Shown here: positions 8,024 through 18,674 of the stretch, piece by piece
Layout of the letters: every line of letters starts with the position of its first letter
Position numbering within the stretch: the stretch's first letter is position 1
Assembly (NCBI RefSeq): GCF_900107585.1
Contig: NZ_FNQM01000001.1
Coordinates: forward strand, 248,001-312,000
Direction: 5' to 3'
Length of the DNA stretch: 64,000 nt
DNA from: Rubrimonas cliftonensis
Lineage (GTDB): Bacteria; Pseudomonadota; Alphaproteobacteria; Rhodobacterales; Rhodobacteraceae
Translations under genes and position numbers: made by a program
Notes under the pieces: generated by a model
Database searches by the model: none
What the model was told of the DNA's origin: nothing
Seen by the model: the letters and a program-made list of their open reading frames with translations, nothing else

Positions 8024-9369
8024 ACCATAACAACAGAAGCTTGCGGGAAACTCCTCGCAAACTGGTTCATTTCGCGTTCGGTGATCTCGAGGTCGAACTC
8101 GGCGTATTCGTCGCCGTCCCGGCGGGCCTGGACGAGCCCGTGTGAGTGCAGCCACGCCGCTGCGCGGCCGTCGCCCACGCCGACACGGGCAAGGGCTGCG
8201 TGGCGCGGCTCGGGCAGCGCGGCGTCGATCGCGGCGAGCAGGGCGTCGACCCCCTGCCCCGTCAGCGCCGACACCGCGAAGGCGCCGCCGTCGCGCGCGG
8301 CCTGGCCCTCGGCGTCGGCGCGCGCGGCCTCGGGCATGAGGTCGAGCTTGTTGCGCGCCTCGATCATCGCGTCGAGCCGCGCCTGCTCCACGCCCAGCGC
8401 GTCCAGCACGTCGAGCACGTCGGCGCGCTGCGCTTCGGTCTCGGGGTGCGAGACGTCGCGGACATGCACGATGACGTCGGCCTCCAGCACCTCCTCAAGC
8501 GTGGCGCGGAAGGCGGCGACGAGCTGGGTCGGCAGTTCGGAGATGAAGCCCACCGTGTCCGACAGCATCACGACGCGGCCCGAGGGCAGCGTCACCTTGC
8601 GCAATGTGGGGTCGAGCGTGGCGAACAGCATGTCCTGCGCCAGCACGTCGGCCTCGGTGAGCCGGTTGAACAGCGTCGACTTGCCAGCGTTGGTGTAGCC
8701 GACCAGCGCGACGACCGCATGAGGGGCCTTGCGACGGGCCTTGCGGTGCAGCTCGCGCGTCTGCACGACGCCCTCCAGCTGGCGCTTGATGCGGGTGATC
8801 TTCTCGTCGATGGCGCGGCGGTCGGCCTCGATCTGGGTCTCGCCCGGGCCACCCATGAAGCCGGCGCCGCCGCGCTGGCGCTCAAGGTGGGTCCAGCTGC
8901 GCACGAGGCGCGACTTCTGGTAGCTCAGATGCGCGAGCTCTACCTGCAGCACGCCCTCGCGCGTGCTGGCGCGGGCGCCGAAAATCTCCAGGATGAGACC
9001 TGTGCGGTCGAGCACCTTCGCCTTCCAGGCGCGTTCGAGGTTGCGCTGCTGCACCGGCGTCAGCGCGCCGTCGACGACGACGAGTTCGGCCTCGGCCTCC
9101 TCGACGCGGACGCGGATCTCCTCGATCTTGCCCTCACCGAGCAGCGCGTTGGCGCGCATCGTCGCCACCGTCGCGATCTCGGCGCCGGCGATGTCGAGAT
9201 CGAGCGCCTCGGCGAGGCCGATGCACTCCGCAAGCGCGCCCTCGGGGTCGCGCCGCTTGGCGCCGCGGCTCCGGATCGCGGGGTGGACGACCAGAGCGCG
9301 CGTCCGCGCGCTCCGGTCGGAGGGGGCCGAGTCGGGCCCCTCGCCTTCAGGAGGCTTCGTCGCCGTCAT
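8020..9369 (-). CDS. hflX: GTPase HflX
   Basis: A 449-residue HflX GTPase, which binds 50S subunits and splits stalled ribosomes, especially under stress. The N-terminal nucleotide-binding domain ([19 protein letters not shown] region) is followed by the glycine-rich segment [18 protein letters not shown] (~165-182), diagnostic for HflX, then the G domain: G1 GYTNAGKST (~225-233), G3 DTVGFI and the N-K-L-D element (RNKLDLM) for guanine recognition. The ATG at 9369 overlaps the end of hfq by 23 bases, giving the classical hfq-hflX pair. At its 3' end the TAA shares bases with the TAG of the convergent thioesterase. Confidence 0.97.
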   Translation of the reverse strand: MTATKPPEGEGPDSAPSDRSARTRALVVHPAIRSRGAKRRDPEGALAECIGLAEALDLDIAGAEIATVATMRANALLGEGKIEEIRVRVEEAEAELVVVDGALTPVQQRNLERAWKAKVLDRTGLILEIFGARASTREGVLQVELAHLSYQKSRLVRSWTHLERQRGGAGFMGGPGETQIEADRRAIDEKITRIKRQLEGVVQTRELHRKARRKAPHAVVALVGYTNAGKSTLFNRLTEADVLAQDMLFATLDPTLRKVTLPSGRVVMLSDTVGFISELPTQLVAAFRATLEEVLEADVIVHVRDVSHPETEAQRADVLDVLDALGVEQARLDAMIEARNKLDLMPEAARADAEGQAARDGGAFAVSALTGQGVDALLAAIDAALPEPRHAALARVGVGDGRAAAWLHSHGLVQARRDGDEYAEFDLEITEREMNQFARSFPQASVVMV

Positions 9370-9586
9370 AGAGATTGATCGGCTGCGACGGCATCACCGT
9401 CGAAATCGCGTGTTTGTAGACGAGCTGCGACTGTCCATCGCGGCGCAGCAGCACGCAGAAATTGTCGAACCATGTAATTACACCCTGTAGTTTCACGCCG
9501 TTCACCAGAAAAATGGTGACGGGCACCTTGTTCTTGCGCACATGGTTGAGGAATGTATCCTGTAGGCTCTGTTTTTCTTGGGCCAT
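9347..9586 (-). CDS. hfq: RNA chaperone Hfq
   Basis: A 79-residue Hfq, the hexameric Sm-like RNA chaperone that pairs small RNAs with mRNAs. Sm1 is visible as [20 protein letters not shown] with [11 protein letters not shown] (residues ~8-43) and Sm2 as [13 protein letters not shown] (~54-66), including the YKHA proximal-face residues that bind uridine tails. The C-terminal tail is short, as usual in alphaproteobacteria. It lies downstream of trkA after a 142-base AT-richer gap that may hold its own promoter, and overlaps hflX. In this bacterial group the ntrYX-trkA-hfq-hflX order is common, tying Hfq to nitrogen regulation by position. Confidence 0.98.
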   Translation of the reverse strand: MAQEKQSLQDTFLNHVRKNKVPVTIFLVNGVKLQGVITWFDNFCVLLRRDGQSQLVYKHAISTVMPSQPINLYDGDEAS

Positions 9587-9675
9587 TTTGATTCTGCCTG
9601 TTTTGTTTTGTTGTCGTCATGAACGCCTTTCGACGCATTGTAAACATGGCCTGACGCGCGGGGATATTCCAGCCC

Positions 9676-9704
9676 CTTTCGCAACTGCACAAAAGCCGTG
9701 TCAA
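9676..9704 (-). promoter_or_regulatory. Candidate promoter for hfq-hflX
   Basis: In the 142-base trkA-hfq gap, the minus strand carries a perfect TTGACA at 9704-9699. The expected -10 position about 17 bases on reads CGAAAG, a poor match to TATAAT, so only the -35 supports this. The gap's lower GC content and length fit an internal promoter. Confidence 0.25.
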
Positions 9705-9728
9705 TTCTGCGACTCCCGTTCGCATCGA

Positions 9729-11105
9729 TCAGAAGAAGTCCACGCTCACGCGGAACATCTGTTCGACCTGCTTCACCGCGTCACGGAGCGCGAACACCAC
9801 CAGCGTGTCGCCCTCGTTGATGGTGAGGTCGCCCTCGGGCATCCGCAAGCCCTGCTTCGTCATGATGGCGCCGACCAGCGCGCCGCTCGGAAAGCCCGCC
9901 TCGCGCAGCCGCTTGCCGGCGATGGGCGACGTCACCAGCACCTGCGCCTCGATCACCTCCGCCTCGCCCTCGCCGATCGAATAGACCTGCCGGATGCGCC
10001 CGCGCCGCACATGCCGCAGGATCGAGGAGACGGTGGTGGCGCGCGGGTTGATCGTGGCGTCGACGCTGAAGGCGCCGGCGAGGTCGAAGAACACCGCGTC
10101 GTTGGTCAGCGCGATGGAGAGCCGGCAGCCGAGCTGCTTGGAGAGCGCGCAGGCGAGCAGGTTGGTCTTGTCGTCGTCGGTCAGCGCCAGCACGGCGTCG
10201 GCCTCGGCGATGCCGGCCTCCTCCAGCAGCGCCGGGTCGAGCGCGTCGCCGTTCAGAACCACGGTCCGGCGCAGGCGGTCGGCGGCGCGCTCGGCGCGCG
10301 CGCGGTCCCGCTCGACCATCTTGCAGCGCACGCCGCGGGGGTCGGCCTCCAGCAGCTCGGCCACCGTCTGGCCGACATTGCCGGCGCCGATGATCACGAC
10401 GCGGCTCGCCGGCGGCTCCTCCCGGCCGAAGATCGAGATGGCGCGGCGCACGTCGGCCTTCGCGGCCAGCACATAGACGTCGTCTCCGGCGTAGAGCTGG
10501 TCGCTCGGCTCCGGCGTCATCAGCTTCGCGCCGCGCCGCACGCCGACGACGATGGCCTTGAGCGTGCTGAACAGTTCGGTGAGCTGGCGCAGCGGCGTGT
10601 TGATCACCGGGCATTCGTCTGGCAAACGCAACGCGAGAAGCTGCGCCTCGCCCTCGACGAAGTCGTGGGTGTCGAAGGCGGCGGTCGCCGACAGCCGCGA
10701 CAGCGCCACCTTGGCGACCTCCCGCTCGGGCGAGATCACGACGTCCAGCGGCATGTGGTCCCGCCTGAAAAGATCGGACCAGCGGGCTTCGAGGTAGTTC
10801 TGGGCGCGCACGCGGGCGATCTTGCTCGGCACGCTGAACACCGAATGCGCCACCTGGCAGGCGACCATGTTCACCTCGTCGAGATGGGTCGCGGCGATCA
10901 GCATGTCGGCGTCGCGCGCCCCGGCGCGCTCCTGCACGTCGGGGTGGCTGGCGTGGCCGGCCACGCCGCCGACGTCGAACAGTTCCGAGACCTGGCGCAC
11001 GAGTTCGCCGTTCAGATCGATCACCGTGACGTCGTTGCCTTCCTCGGCGAGCCGCTTGGCGATCTGGCTGCCGACCCGGCCGGCGCCGCAGACGATGACT
11101 TTCAC
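9729..11105 (-). CDS. trkA: Trk system potassium transporter regulatory subunit TrkA
   Basis: A 458-residue peripheral NAD(H)-binding protein that gates the Trk potassium channel. It has the double layout of the family: RCK-N 1 (VKVIVCGAGRVGSQIAKRL at the N-terminus), TrkA-C 1, RCK-N 2 (VVIIGAGNVGQTVAELLEA, ~232-250) and TrkA-C 2 ending in FRVSVDFF. I start at the GTG at 11105 because the Rossmann strand begins immediately there and the length then equals the usual 458; an upstream in-frame start at 11153 would add Arg-rich sequence. It follows ntrX by 25 bases, so it is probably in the same transcript. The membrane subunit gene trkH is not in the window. Confidence 0.95.
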   Translation of the reverse strand: MKVIVCGAGRVGSQIAKRLAEEGNDVTVIDLNGELVRQVSELFDVGGVAGHASHPDVQERAGARDADMLIAATHLDEVNMVACQVAHSVFSVPSKIARVRAQNYLEARWSDLFRRDHMPLDVVISPEREVAKVALSRLSATAAFDTHDFVEGEAQLLALRLPDECPVINTPLRQLTELFSTLKAIVVGVRRGAKLMTPEPSDQLYAGDDVYVLAAKADVRRAISIFGREEPPASRVVIIGAGNVGQTVAELLEADPRGVRCKMVERDRARAERAADRLRRTVVLNGDALDPALLEEAGIAEADAVLALTDDDKTNLLACALSKQLGCRLSIALTNDAVFFDLAGAFSVDATINPRATTVSSILRHVRRGRIRQVYSIGEGEAEVIEAQVLVTSPIAGKRLREAGFPSGALVGAIMTKQGLRMPEGDLTINEGDTLVVFALRDAVKQVEQMFRVSVDFF

Positions 11106-11130
11106 GGGCGCGTCTCCCTCGCCTTGGCCG

Positions 11131-12543
11131 TCACGACTGCGCCTGGCTCTCAAGTTCCTCGAGACAGGCGATGCGCGCGCCGCTGCGCGAAGTGGTGGTG
11201 ACGCCGAGCAGCTTCAGCTTGCGGTGCAGGGCGCTGCGCTCCATGCCGACAAAGCTCGCCGTGCGCGAGATGTTGCCGCCGAAGCGGTTGATCTGGGCGA
11301 TGAGATACTCGCGCTCGAACACCTCGCGCGCCTCGCGCAGCGGCAGGCCCGCGACCAGCCCGCCAAGCCCGCTGCGCGCATCCCCGTTGCCGGAGGCCGG
11401 GTCGGCGGCGATGTCGGACGCCTCGATCCGCGGCCCCTCGCTGATGATCAGCAGCCGCTCCACGAGGTTCTTGAGCTGGCGCACGTTGCCGGGCCAGTCG
11501 AGCGTCTGCAGCATCGCCAGCGCCTCGCCGGTGAAGGGCTTCCTGGCGAGACCCTCGGCGGCGGCGAAGCGCTCGGCGAAATAGGCCACCAGCGCGGGGA
11601 TGTCGTCGCGGCGCGCGTCGAGCGGCGGCGTCTCGATCGGCACGACGCTGAGGCGGTGGAACAGATCCTCGCGGAAACGCCCATGGGCGATCTCGGCGGC
11701 GAGGTCGCGGTTGGTGGCGGAGATCACGCGCACGTCCACCCGCACCACCTCCGCCCCGCCGGGCCGGACGAAGGCGTTGTCGGTCAGTACGCGCAGGATG
11801 CGGCTCTGGGTGCCGGCGGGCATCTCGCCGACCTCGTCGATGAACAGCACTCCGCGATGGGCGCGCTCGAAGAGGCCCGGCGCGAGGCGGCCGTCCTCCA
11901 GCACGCGGCCGAACAGCACCTCCTCCATCGCATGCGGTTCGATGGCGGCGGCGTTGGCCACGACGAACGGTCCGCCGGCGCGGTCGGAAAGCTGGTGGAT
12001 GCGGCGCGCGGCGATCTCCTTGCCCGAGCCCGGCGGGCCGGAGAGCAGCACCCGGCTCTGGGTGCGGGCGACGCGGGCGATCTTCTGGCCCAGCGAGGCC
12101 ATCGCGTGACTGTCGCCGATCATCACTCCCTCGGCGGCCTCGCGGGCGCGCAGGGCGGCGTTCTCCAGCCGCAGCCGGTTGGCCTCGATGGCGCGGCGGG
12201 CGACGACGAGCAGCTGGTCGGCGCTGAAGGGCTTCTCCACGAAGTCGTAGGCGCCCTGCTGGATCGCGGCGACGGCGATCTCGATGTTGCCGTGGCCGGA
12301 GATGATCACCACGGGGATGTCGGGGTTGTCGCGCTTGAGCGACTTGAGCACCTCGATCCCGTCGAGGCGGCTGCCCTGAAGCCAGATGTCGAGGATCACG
12401 AGCGCCGGGGCGCGCGCGGCCACGGCGGCCAGCGCGCCGTCTGCGTCGCTGGCTTCGCGGGCGACATGGCCCTCGTCGGACAGGATGTCCGCGATCAGCG
12501 CGCGAATGTCGGCCTCGTCGTCTACGATCAGAATGTCGCTCAT
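11131..12543 (-). CDS. ntrX: Nitrogen assimilation response regulator NtrX
   Basis: A 470-residue response regulator paired with NtrY. Receiver: VDDE acidic pocket and phospho-acceptor Asp52 (LVILDIWLQGS), with Lys in FVEKPFS. AAA+ domain: Walker A GPPGSGKE, Walker B VLFIDEVGEMP, then RFREDLFHRLSVVPI and WPGNVRQLKN. The C-terminal Fis-type helix-turn-helix is NISRTASFVGMERSALHRKL. Notable: the loop where sigma-54 activators carry GAFTGA instead reads LFGRVLEDGRLAPGLFE, so the sigma-54 contact motif is absent; this is typical for NtrX in related bacteria and suggests it acts on sigma-70 promoters. Its ATG overlaps the ntrY stop (ATGA). Confidence 0.96.
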   Translation of the reverse strand: MSDILIVDDEADIRALIADILSDEGHVAREASDADGALAAVAARAPALVILDIWLQGSRLDGIEVLKSLKRDNPDIPVVIISGHGNIEIAVAAIQQGAYDFVEKPFSADQLLVVARRAIEANRLRLENAALRAREAAEGVMIGDSHAMASLGQKIARVARTQSRVLLSGPPGSGKEIAARRIHQLSDRAGGPFVVANAAAIEPHAMEEVLFGRVLEDGRLAPGLFERAHRGVLFIDEVGEMPAGTQSRILRVLTDNAFVRPGGAEVVRVDVRVISATNRDLAAEIAHGRFREDLFHRLSVVPIETPPLDARRDDIPALVAYFAERFAAAEGLARKPFTGEALAMLQTLDWPGNVRQLKNLVERLLIISEGPRIEASDIAADPASGNGDARSGLGGLVAGLPLREAREVFEREYLIAQINRFGGNISRTASFVGMERSALHRKLKLLGVTTTSRSGARIACLEELESQAQS

Positions 12544-14963
12544 GTCGCGTCCTGCGCCATCTCTTCGTCCTCGCTCGATGCGCCGGCGGCTTTCGCGCCG
12601 GTCGCGGCCCCAGTCGATGCGCCGGCGTCTCGCGCGCCGATCGCGGCCTCGCTCGATGCGCCGGCGGCTTTCGCGCCGGTCGCGGCCCCAGTCGATGCGC
12701 CGGCGTCTCGCGCGCCGATCGCGGGTATTGCGGATGCGCCCGCCGAGCCAGGCGCAGGGTCGGGCGACGGGCCGTGCGGCAGCGTCAGAGTAGCCATCGC
12801 GCCGCGGCCCTGCGGCGCGTCGTCGAGCAGTAGCGCCCCGCCATGCTGTTCGGCGATCTTGCGGCAGATGGCCAGCCCCAGTCCGGTGCCGCGCGCCCGC
12901 GTCGTCACATAGGGCTCGGTGAGCCGGGACCGCTCCGCCGCCGGGAGGCCGGGGCCGTTGTCGATGATCGAGGCCCACACCGACGCGTCGTCGCGCCCGA
13001 TCACGACGCGCACGGCGCCGGGCGCAGGCGCGGCGCCGGCGGTCTTTTCCTGCGCGATGCGCTCCTGCACCGCCTCAACGGCGTTCTTCACGAGGTTGGT
13101 CAGCGCCTGCGAGATGAGCCCACGGTCGATGCGCGCCGGCGCCGGGTCGACCCCCTCGACCGACACCGGCGCCTCGCTCTGCGCCTCGTTCTGGAGCAGG
13201 GCGGCGGCGCGGGCGATGGCGGCGAGATCCTCGTCGCGGCGCTCGGGCTCGGGCATCCGCGCGAATTGCGAGAAGGCGTCGACCATGCGGCGGATGTCGC
13301 CCGCCTGCCGCGCGATCACGTCGGCGTACTGGTCGAGCGCGGCGCGGTCGGCCTCGTCGAGCTTGCGGAACTTGCTCTTGAGGCGGTCGGCGGAGAGCTG
13401 GATCGGCGTCAGCGGGTTCTTGATCTCGTGGGCGATGCGGCGGGCGACGTCGCCCCAGGCGGCGGCGCGCTGGGCGGCGGCGAGGTCGGTGAGGTCGTCG
13501 ATGGTGAGCACGGCGCCGTCGGCGCGGTCGCCGCTCTTGGGCGTCAGCCGGGCCATCAGCTCGCGCTCGACATCCCCGACGCTGAGCTTCACGGCCTCCT
13601 GCGCCAGCCCGCCATGGCCGCGCGCCGCGCGGGCCATCATCGGCCCGAGCGCCGGCGCGACCTCGGCGAGCGGGCGGGCCGAAGACGCGGCGGGATTCAC
13701 GCCGAGCATGGCGCCGGCGGCGGCGTTCATCAGCTCGACTCGGCCGCGGTCGTCGAGCCCGACGACCCCGGCGCTGACGCCGGAGAGCACCGTCTCGATG
13801 AAGCGGCGGCGGCGCTCGGTGTCGTCGCGCGCCGCCACCAGCGCGTCGCGCTGAAGCTTCACCTGCGCGGTCATGCGGTTGAAGACGCGGCCGAGCACGG
13901 CGACCTCGTCATCGCCGCGCTCCTCGTCCACCCGCAGCGCGAAATCCCCGGCGCCGACGCGCTCGGCGGCCGCGGCAAGGTCGCCGATGGGCCGCGCCAG
14001 ACGCTCCGCGAAGCGCAGGCCCATCCAGACCGCCGCCATCATCACCAGCAGCGCAAAGCCGAGATAGAGCAGCGCGAAGTCGAACAGGACGTTGGCGCGC
14101 TCGCGCTCCATCCGCTCGTAGAGGTTCACCGTGTCGCGCGTCTCGTCGAGCAGCTTCAGCACCTCGCCGTCGATGCGGCGGGTGACGAACAGGTAGGTGT
14201 CGACGGCGTTGGTGAGGTGCACCAGCGCGCGCATCTCGTTGGCGGCGAGATCCTCGATCACCACGACGTCGCCGGCCCGCGCCGCAATGAACTGGTCGCG
14301 GCTCGGCGCATCAAGCGTGAACAGGTAGCTGAACTCGCCGCGCGCGATGATCTCGCCGTCGCCGTCGAGGATGTAGGCCTCGGGGATCTCGCGGATCAGC
14401 GCCTGCTGGCGCACCAGCGCGCCGAGCTGGGCGCGGTCGATGCCGGTGACGGCGGCGCGGTTGATGTCGTTGGCCATCGCCAGCGCGTCGCCGCGGATGT
14501 TGCCGCGGTGCTCGCGCTCATAGGCCTGCGCGGTGGCCAGCGCGTTCTGCACCACGCCCTGCACCTGTGAGGAGAACCAAGCCTCGATGCCGAAATTCAC
14601 CGTCAGCGTCGCGAACACCGCCACCAGCACCGTCGGCGCCAGCGCGACCAGCGTGAAGAGCCCCGCAAGGCGCAGGTGCAGCTTGGCGCCGGCCGAGCGC
14701 GCGCGGCGGGCGGCGAAGATGCGGGCGATGGTCCACACGATCAGCGCCGCGAGCGTCAGGACATAGACGAGGTCCGCCAGCAGCACGGCGCGCACCACGT
14801 CGGGCCCCACGCGGCCGTCCTCGGCGAGGCCGAACACCGCCGCGGTCGCCAGCGCCATCACCGGGCCCGCGAGGACGATGGCGATGCTCGCGCTCAGGCC
14901 GAACCGCCAGATGCGCCATTGGCCGAGGGACAACGACGGGGCGGGACTATCGCTGCGCGCCAT
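12540..14963 (-). CDS. ntrY: Nitrogen regulation sensor histidine kinase NtrY
   Basis: An 807-residue membrane histidine kinase that phosphorylates NtrX. Order of parts: N-terminal transmembrane helices (~20-45, 60-85, 95-120), an extracytoplasmic region (~125-285), a further helix (~290-315), HAMP (ERLARPIGDLAAAAERVGAG), a PAS domain, the phospho-acceptor box [20 protein letters not shown] and the ATPase boxes NLVKNAVEAV, DNGPGLP and GTGLGLAICRKI. After the kinase ends (ATLTLPHG) there is an Ala/Gly/Ser-rich tail of about 70 residues made of 13-residue repeats, which is unusual. Its TGA overlaps the ntrX start, and it begins 41 bases after ntrC, so dusB-ntrBC-ntrYX may be read through. Confidence 0.96.
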   Translation of the reverse strand: MARSDSPAPSLSLGQWRIWRFGLSASIAIVLAGPVMALATAAVFGLAEDGRVGPDVVRAVLLADLVYVLTLAALIVWTIARIFAARRARSAGAKLHLRLAGLFTLVALAPTVLVAVFATLTVNFGIEAWFSSQVQGVVQNALATAQAYEREHRGNIRGDALAMANDINRAAVTGIDRAQLGALVRQQALIREIPEAYILDGDGEIIARGEFSYLFTLDAPSRDQFIAARAGDVVVIEDLAANEMRALVHLTNAVDTYLFVTRRIDGEVLKLLDETRDTVNLYERMERERANVLFDFALLYLGFALLVMMAAVWMGLRFAERLARPIGDLAAAAERVGAGDFALRVDEERGDDEVAVLGRVFNRMTAQVKLQRDALVAARDDTERRRRFIETVLSGVSAGVVGLDDRGRVELMNAAAGAMLGVNPAASSARPLAEVAPALGPMMARAARGHGGLAQEAVKLSVGDVERELMARLTPKSGDRADGAVLTIDDLTDLAAAQRAAAWGDVARRIAHEIKNPLTPIQLSADRLKSKFRKLDEADRAALDQYADVIARQAGDIRRMVDAFSQFARMPEPERRDEDLAAIARAAALLQNEAQSEAPVSVEGVDPAPARIDRGLISQALTNLVKNAVEAVQERIAQEKTAGAAPAPGAVRVVIGRDDASVWASIIDNGPGLPAAERSRLTEPYVTTRARGTGLGLAICRKIAEQHGGALLLDDAPQGRGAMATLTLPHGPSPDPAPGSAGASAIPAIGARDAGASTGAATGAKAAGASSEAAIGARDAGASTGAATGAKAAGASSEDEEMAQDAT
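12571..12726. repeat. Two near-identical 78-base tandem repeats at the end of ntrY
   Basis: Copy one spans 12571-12648 and copy two 12649-12726, differing only at the last bases. Each copy is itself two diverged 39-base halves, giving on the coding strand a 13-residue unit (AGASTGAATGAKA / AGASSEAAIGARD). About five units in total form the NtrY C-terminal tail, just before the stop codon that overlaps ntrX. Confidence 0.93.
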
Positions 14964-15004
14964 GATGCTCCGCGCCCCGGCGAGACGCGGGGACTGTTGC
15001 TGCG

Positions 15005-16464
<1,460 letters not shown>

Positions 16465-16468
<4 letters not shown>

Positions 16469-17565
16469 CGCGCTCCCCTTCCCTTCGGACGATCCTTGGC
16501 GTGCGGCCGCCAGATCGGCAGCCGCAGGCGCATCACTGTCCATCCCGGCTCGCTGTCGCATTCGATGACGCCGCCATGGTCGGCCATCACCTTGGACACG
16601 AGCGCCAGCCCCAGCCCGCTGCCGCCGGCCTTGGAGGTGACGAAGGGCTCGAAGATGTCGCGGCGGATCTCGTCGGGCACGCCGGAGCCGTTGTCCTGAA
16701 TAACAATCAGCAGCGGCACGCTCTCGCGCGCGCCGCCGGCGCTCTCGATGGCGACGCCGGGGCTGTAGCTGGTGCGGAGCTGGATCACGCCGCCGACCTT
16801 GGGCGTCGCCTCCGCGGCGTTCTTCAGCAGGTTCTGGAACACCTGCATGAGCTGGTCGGCGTCTCCGGCGGCCGGCGGCAGCGAGGGGTCGAACTCCACG
16901 AAGAAGCGCACGTGGCTCGCGAAGCCGGCCTCGGCGGAGCGGCGCGCGCGGTCGAGAACCTCGTGGATGTTCACCGCCTCGCGCGCGATGGGCCGCGTGT
17001 CGCCGAAGGCCTCGACCCGCGTCAGCAGTTTCTCCACCCGCGCCGTCTCCTCGCGGATCAGCGTGGTGAGCTCGCGCTCGCTGTCGCCCAGCGTCATCTC
17101 CAGAAGCTGCGCGGCGCCGGAGATGCCGGCGAGCGGGTTCTTGATCTCGTGCGCCAGCATCGCCGCCATGCCGCTCACCGAGCGCGCGGCGGAGCGGTGC
17201 GTGAGCGTGCGGTCCATCTGCTCTGCGATGGAGCGCGGCTGGATCAGCAGCAGCACCTGGCCGGACTTCTCGTCCAGCGGCGCGGCCTGCGCGTCGACGA
17301 GCCGGGTGCGGCCGGAGGGGGTGATGATCTCGATGTCGTGGTCGGCGAGCGAGACCGCGCCGCCCCTGCCCCGCTCAACCAACTCGCCCACGCGGCTGGA
17401 GGCGCCGAACAGTTCCGCCATGGTCTTGCGGCAGAGCTGCACGGCGCTGACGGAGAGGAAGCTCTCCGCCGCCGGGTTGACGGCGACGATGCGGCCGTCG
17501 TCGTGGACCAGCAGCGCAGGCTGCGGCAGCGCCTGCCAGACCTGCTCGAAGGCGGCGGCGTTCAC
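16465..17565 (-). CDS. ntrB: Nitrogen regulation sensor histidine kinase NtrB (GlnL)
   Basis: A 366-residue soluble histidine kinase/phosphatase that sets the phosphorylation of NtrC under control of PII. N-terminal PAS domain ([23 protein letters not shown]), phospho-acceptor box [20 protein letters not shown], and ATPase boxes [39 protein letters not shown]. No membrane segment, as expected. Start is the GTG at 17565, whose last bases are shared with the dusB stop (GTGA); the upstream open frame is antisense-like and rejected. Order dusB-ntrB-ntrC is the classical nifR3-ntrB-ntrC arrangement of Rhodobacter and Rhizobium relatives. Confidence 0.97.
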
Positions 17566-18569
17566 GCGGCCCACCGGCGCGCGCCCTCGGCTTCGATCAG
17601 CCGGTCGAGCCCGGCCCGCAGCGCGGCGCGGGCTTCGCCGGCCTCGCCGATCCGCACCACCGCGTCGCGCAGCGGTTTCGTCTCGCCCAGGCTGTCGCAC
17701 GCGATGCGCTCCAGCGCCCATGACACATGCTTGCGCGCCACCCGCACCCCCAGCGCCTCCCCGTGGAACTCCAGCATCGCGGCGTGATGGTCGAGGATCA
17801 GCGCCGCCCGCGCCGCGAGCCCCGGCGCGGCGAAGGGCCGCCCGGCGAGGCCGGCGGCGACCTCCGCCGGAACCCAGGGCGCGCCCTGGGCGCCGCGGCC
17901 GATCATCACGGCGTCCGCCCCCGACGCCTTCAGCGCCGCCCGCGCGGTCGCGAGATCGATGATGTCGCCGTTGACGACGACCGGGATCGAGACGGACGCC
18001 TTCACCGCCGCCACCTGCGACCAGTCTGCCCGCCCCTTGTAGAACTGCTGGCGGGTGCGGCCGTGGACCGTGACCATCGCGGCGCCGGCGTCCTGCATCC
18101 GGCGCGCGAAGCCGGGCGCGGTCAGCCCATCCCAGCCCAGCCGCATCTTGGCGGTGACGGGAACCTTGACGGCGGCGACGACGGCCTCGAAGAGACTGGC
18201 GGCGAGGTCGGGGTCGCGCATGAGCGCGGAGCCCGACCAGCCGCCCGTCACCTGCTTGGCGGGGCAGCCGAAATTGACGTCGATCAGCCGCGCGCCGCGC
18301 GCCTCCAGAATGCGGGCGGCCTCGGCCATCCACCGCGCCTCGCGGCCGGCGATCTGGACCGCGCTCGTCGCGATGTCGCCGTCGACCTCGGCGCGCGCGA
18401 CCGCGCTCGGCTTGCCATGGGCGAGATCGGCGCTGGCGATCATTTCGGAGACGACGAGGCCGCAGCCAAAGCCGCTCACCTGCCTCCTGAACGGCAGATC
18501 CGTGATGCCCGCCATCGGCGCGAGCAGAACCGGTTCAGCGATGGTTACATTTCCGACACGAAGAGACAT
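17562..18569 (-). CDS. dusB: tRNA-dihydrouridine synthase DusB (NifR3)
   Basis: A 335-residue FMN-dependent enzyme reducing uridine to dihydrouridine in the tRNA D-loop. The N-terminal [15 protein letters not shown]-type FMN motif is present ([17 protein letters not shown]), the catalytic cysteine is in [19 protein letters not shown], and [14 protein letters not shown] and VVNGDI match the barrel's later strands. I start at the ATG at 18569 ([10 protein letters not shown]), after which the FMN motif comes at the usual distance; in-frame starts up to 18626 would add a poorly conserved leader. First gene of the ntr operon and divergent from ispDF, with about 105 bases between the starts for both promoters. 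Confidence 0.96.
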   Translation of the reverse strand: MSLRVGNVTIAEPVLLAPMAGITDLPFRRQVSGFGCGLVVSEMIASADLAHGKPSAVARAEVDGDIATSAVQIAGREARWMAEAARILEARGARLIDVNFGCPAKQVTGGWSGSALMRDPDLAASLFEAVVAAVKVPVTAKMRLGWDGLTAPGFARRMQDAGAAMVTVHGRTRQQFYKGRADWSQVAAVKASVSIPVVVNGDIIDLATARAALKASGADAVMIGRGAQGAPWVPAEVAAGLAGRPFAAPGLAARAALILDHHAAMLEFHGEALGVRVARKHVSWALERIACDSLGETKPLRDAVVRIGEAGEARAALRAGLDRLIEAEGARRWAA

Positions 18570-18674
18570 GGGGCTCAAACCTTGTGCACTGCACTCCCTC
18601 ATACCGCCGCCGCTTGTCGCCGGCAAGGCCGACCGCTAGCGTCCCTAGTGGACAAGGGTTCAGCGGCGGAGCGG

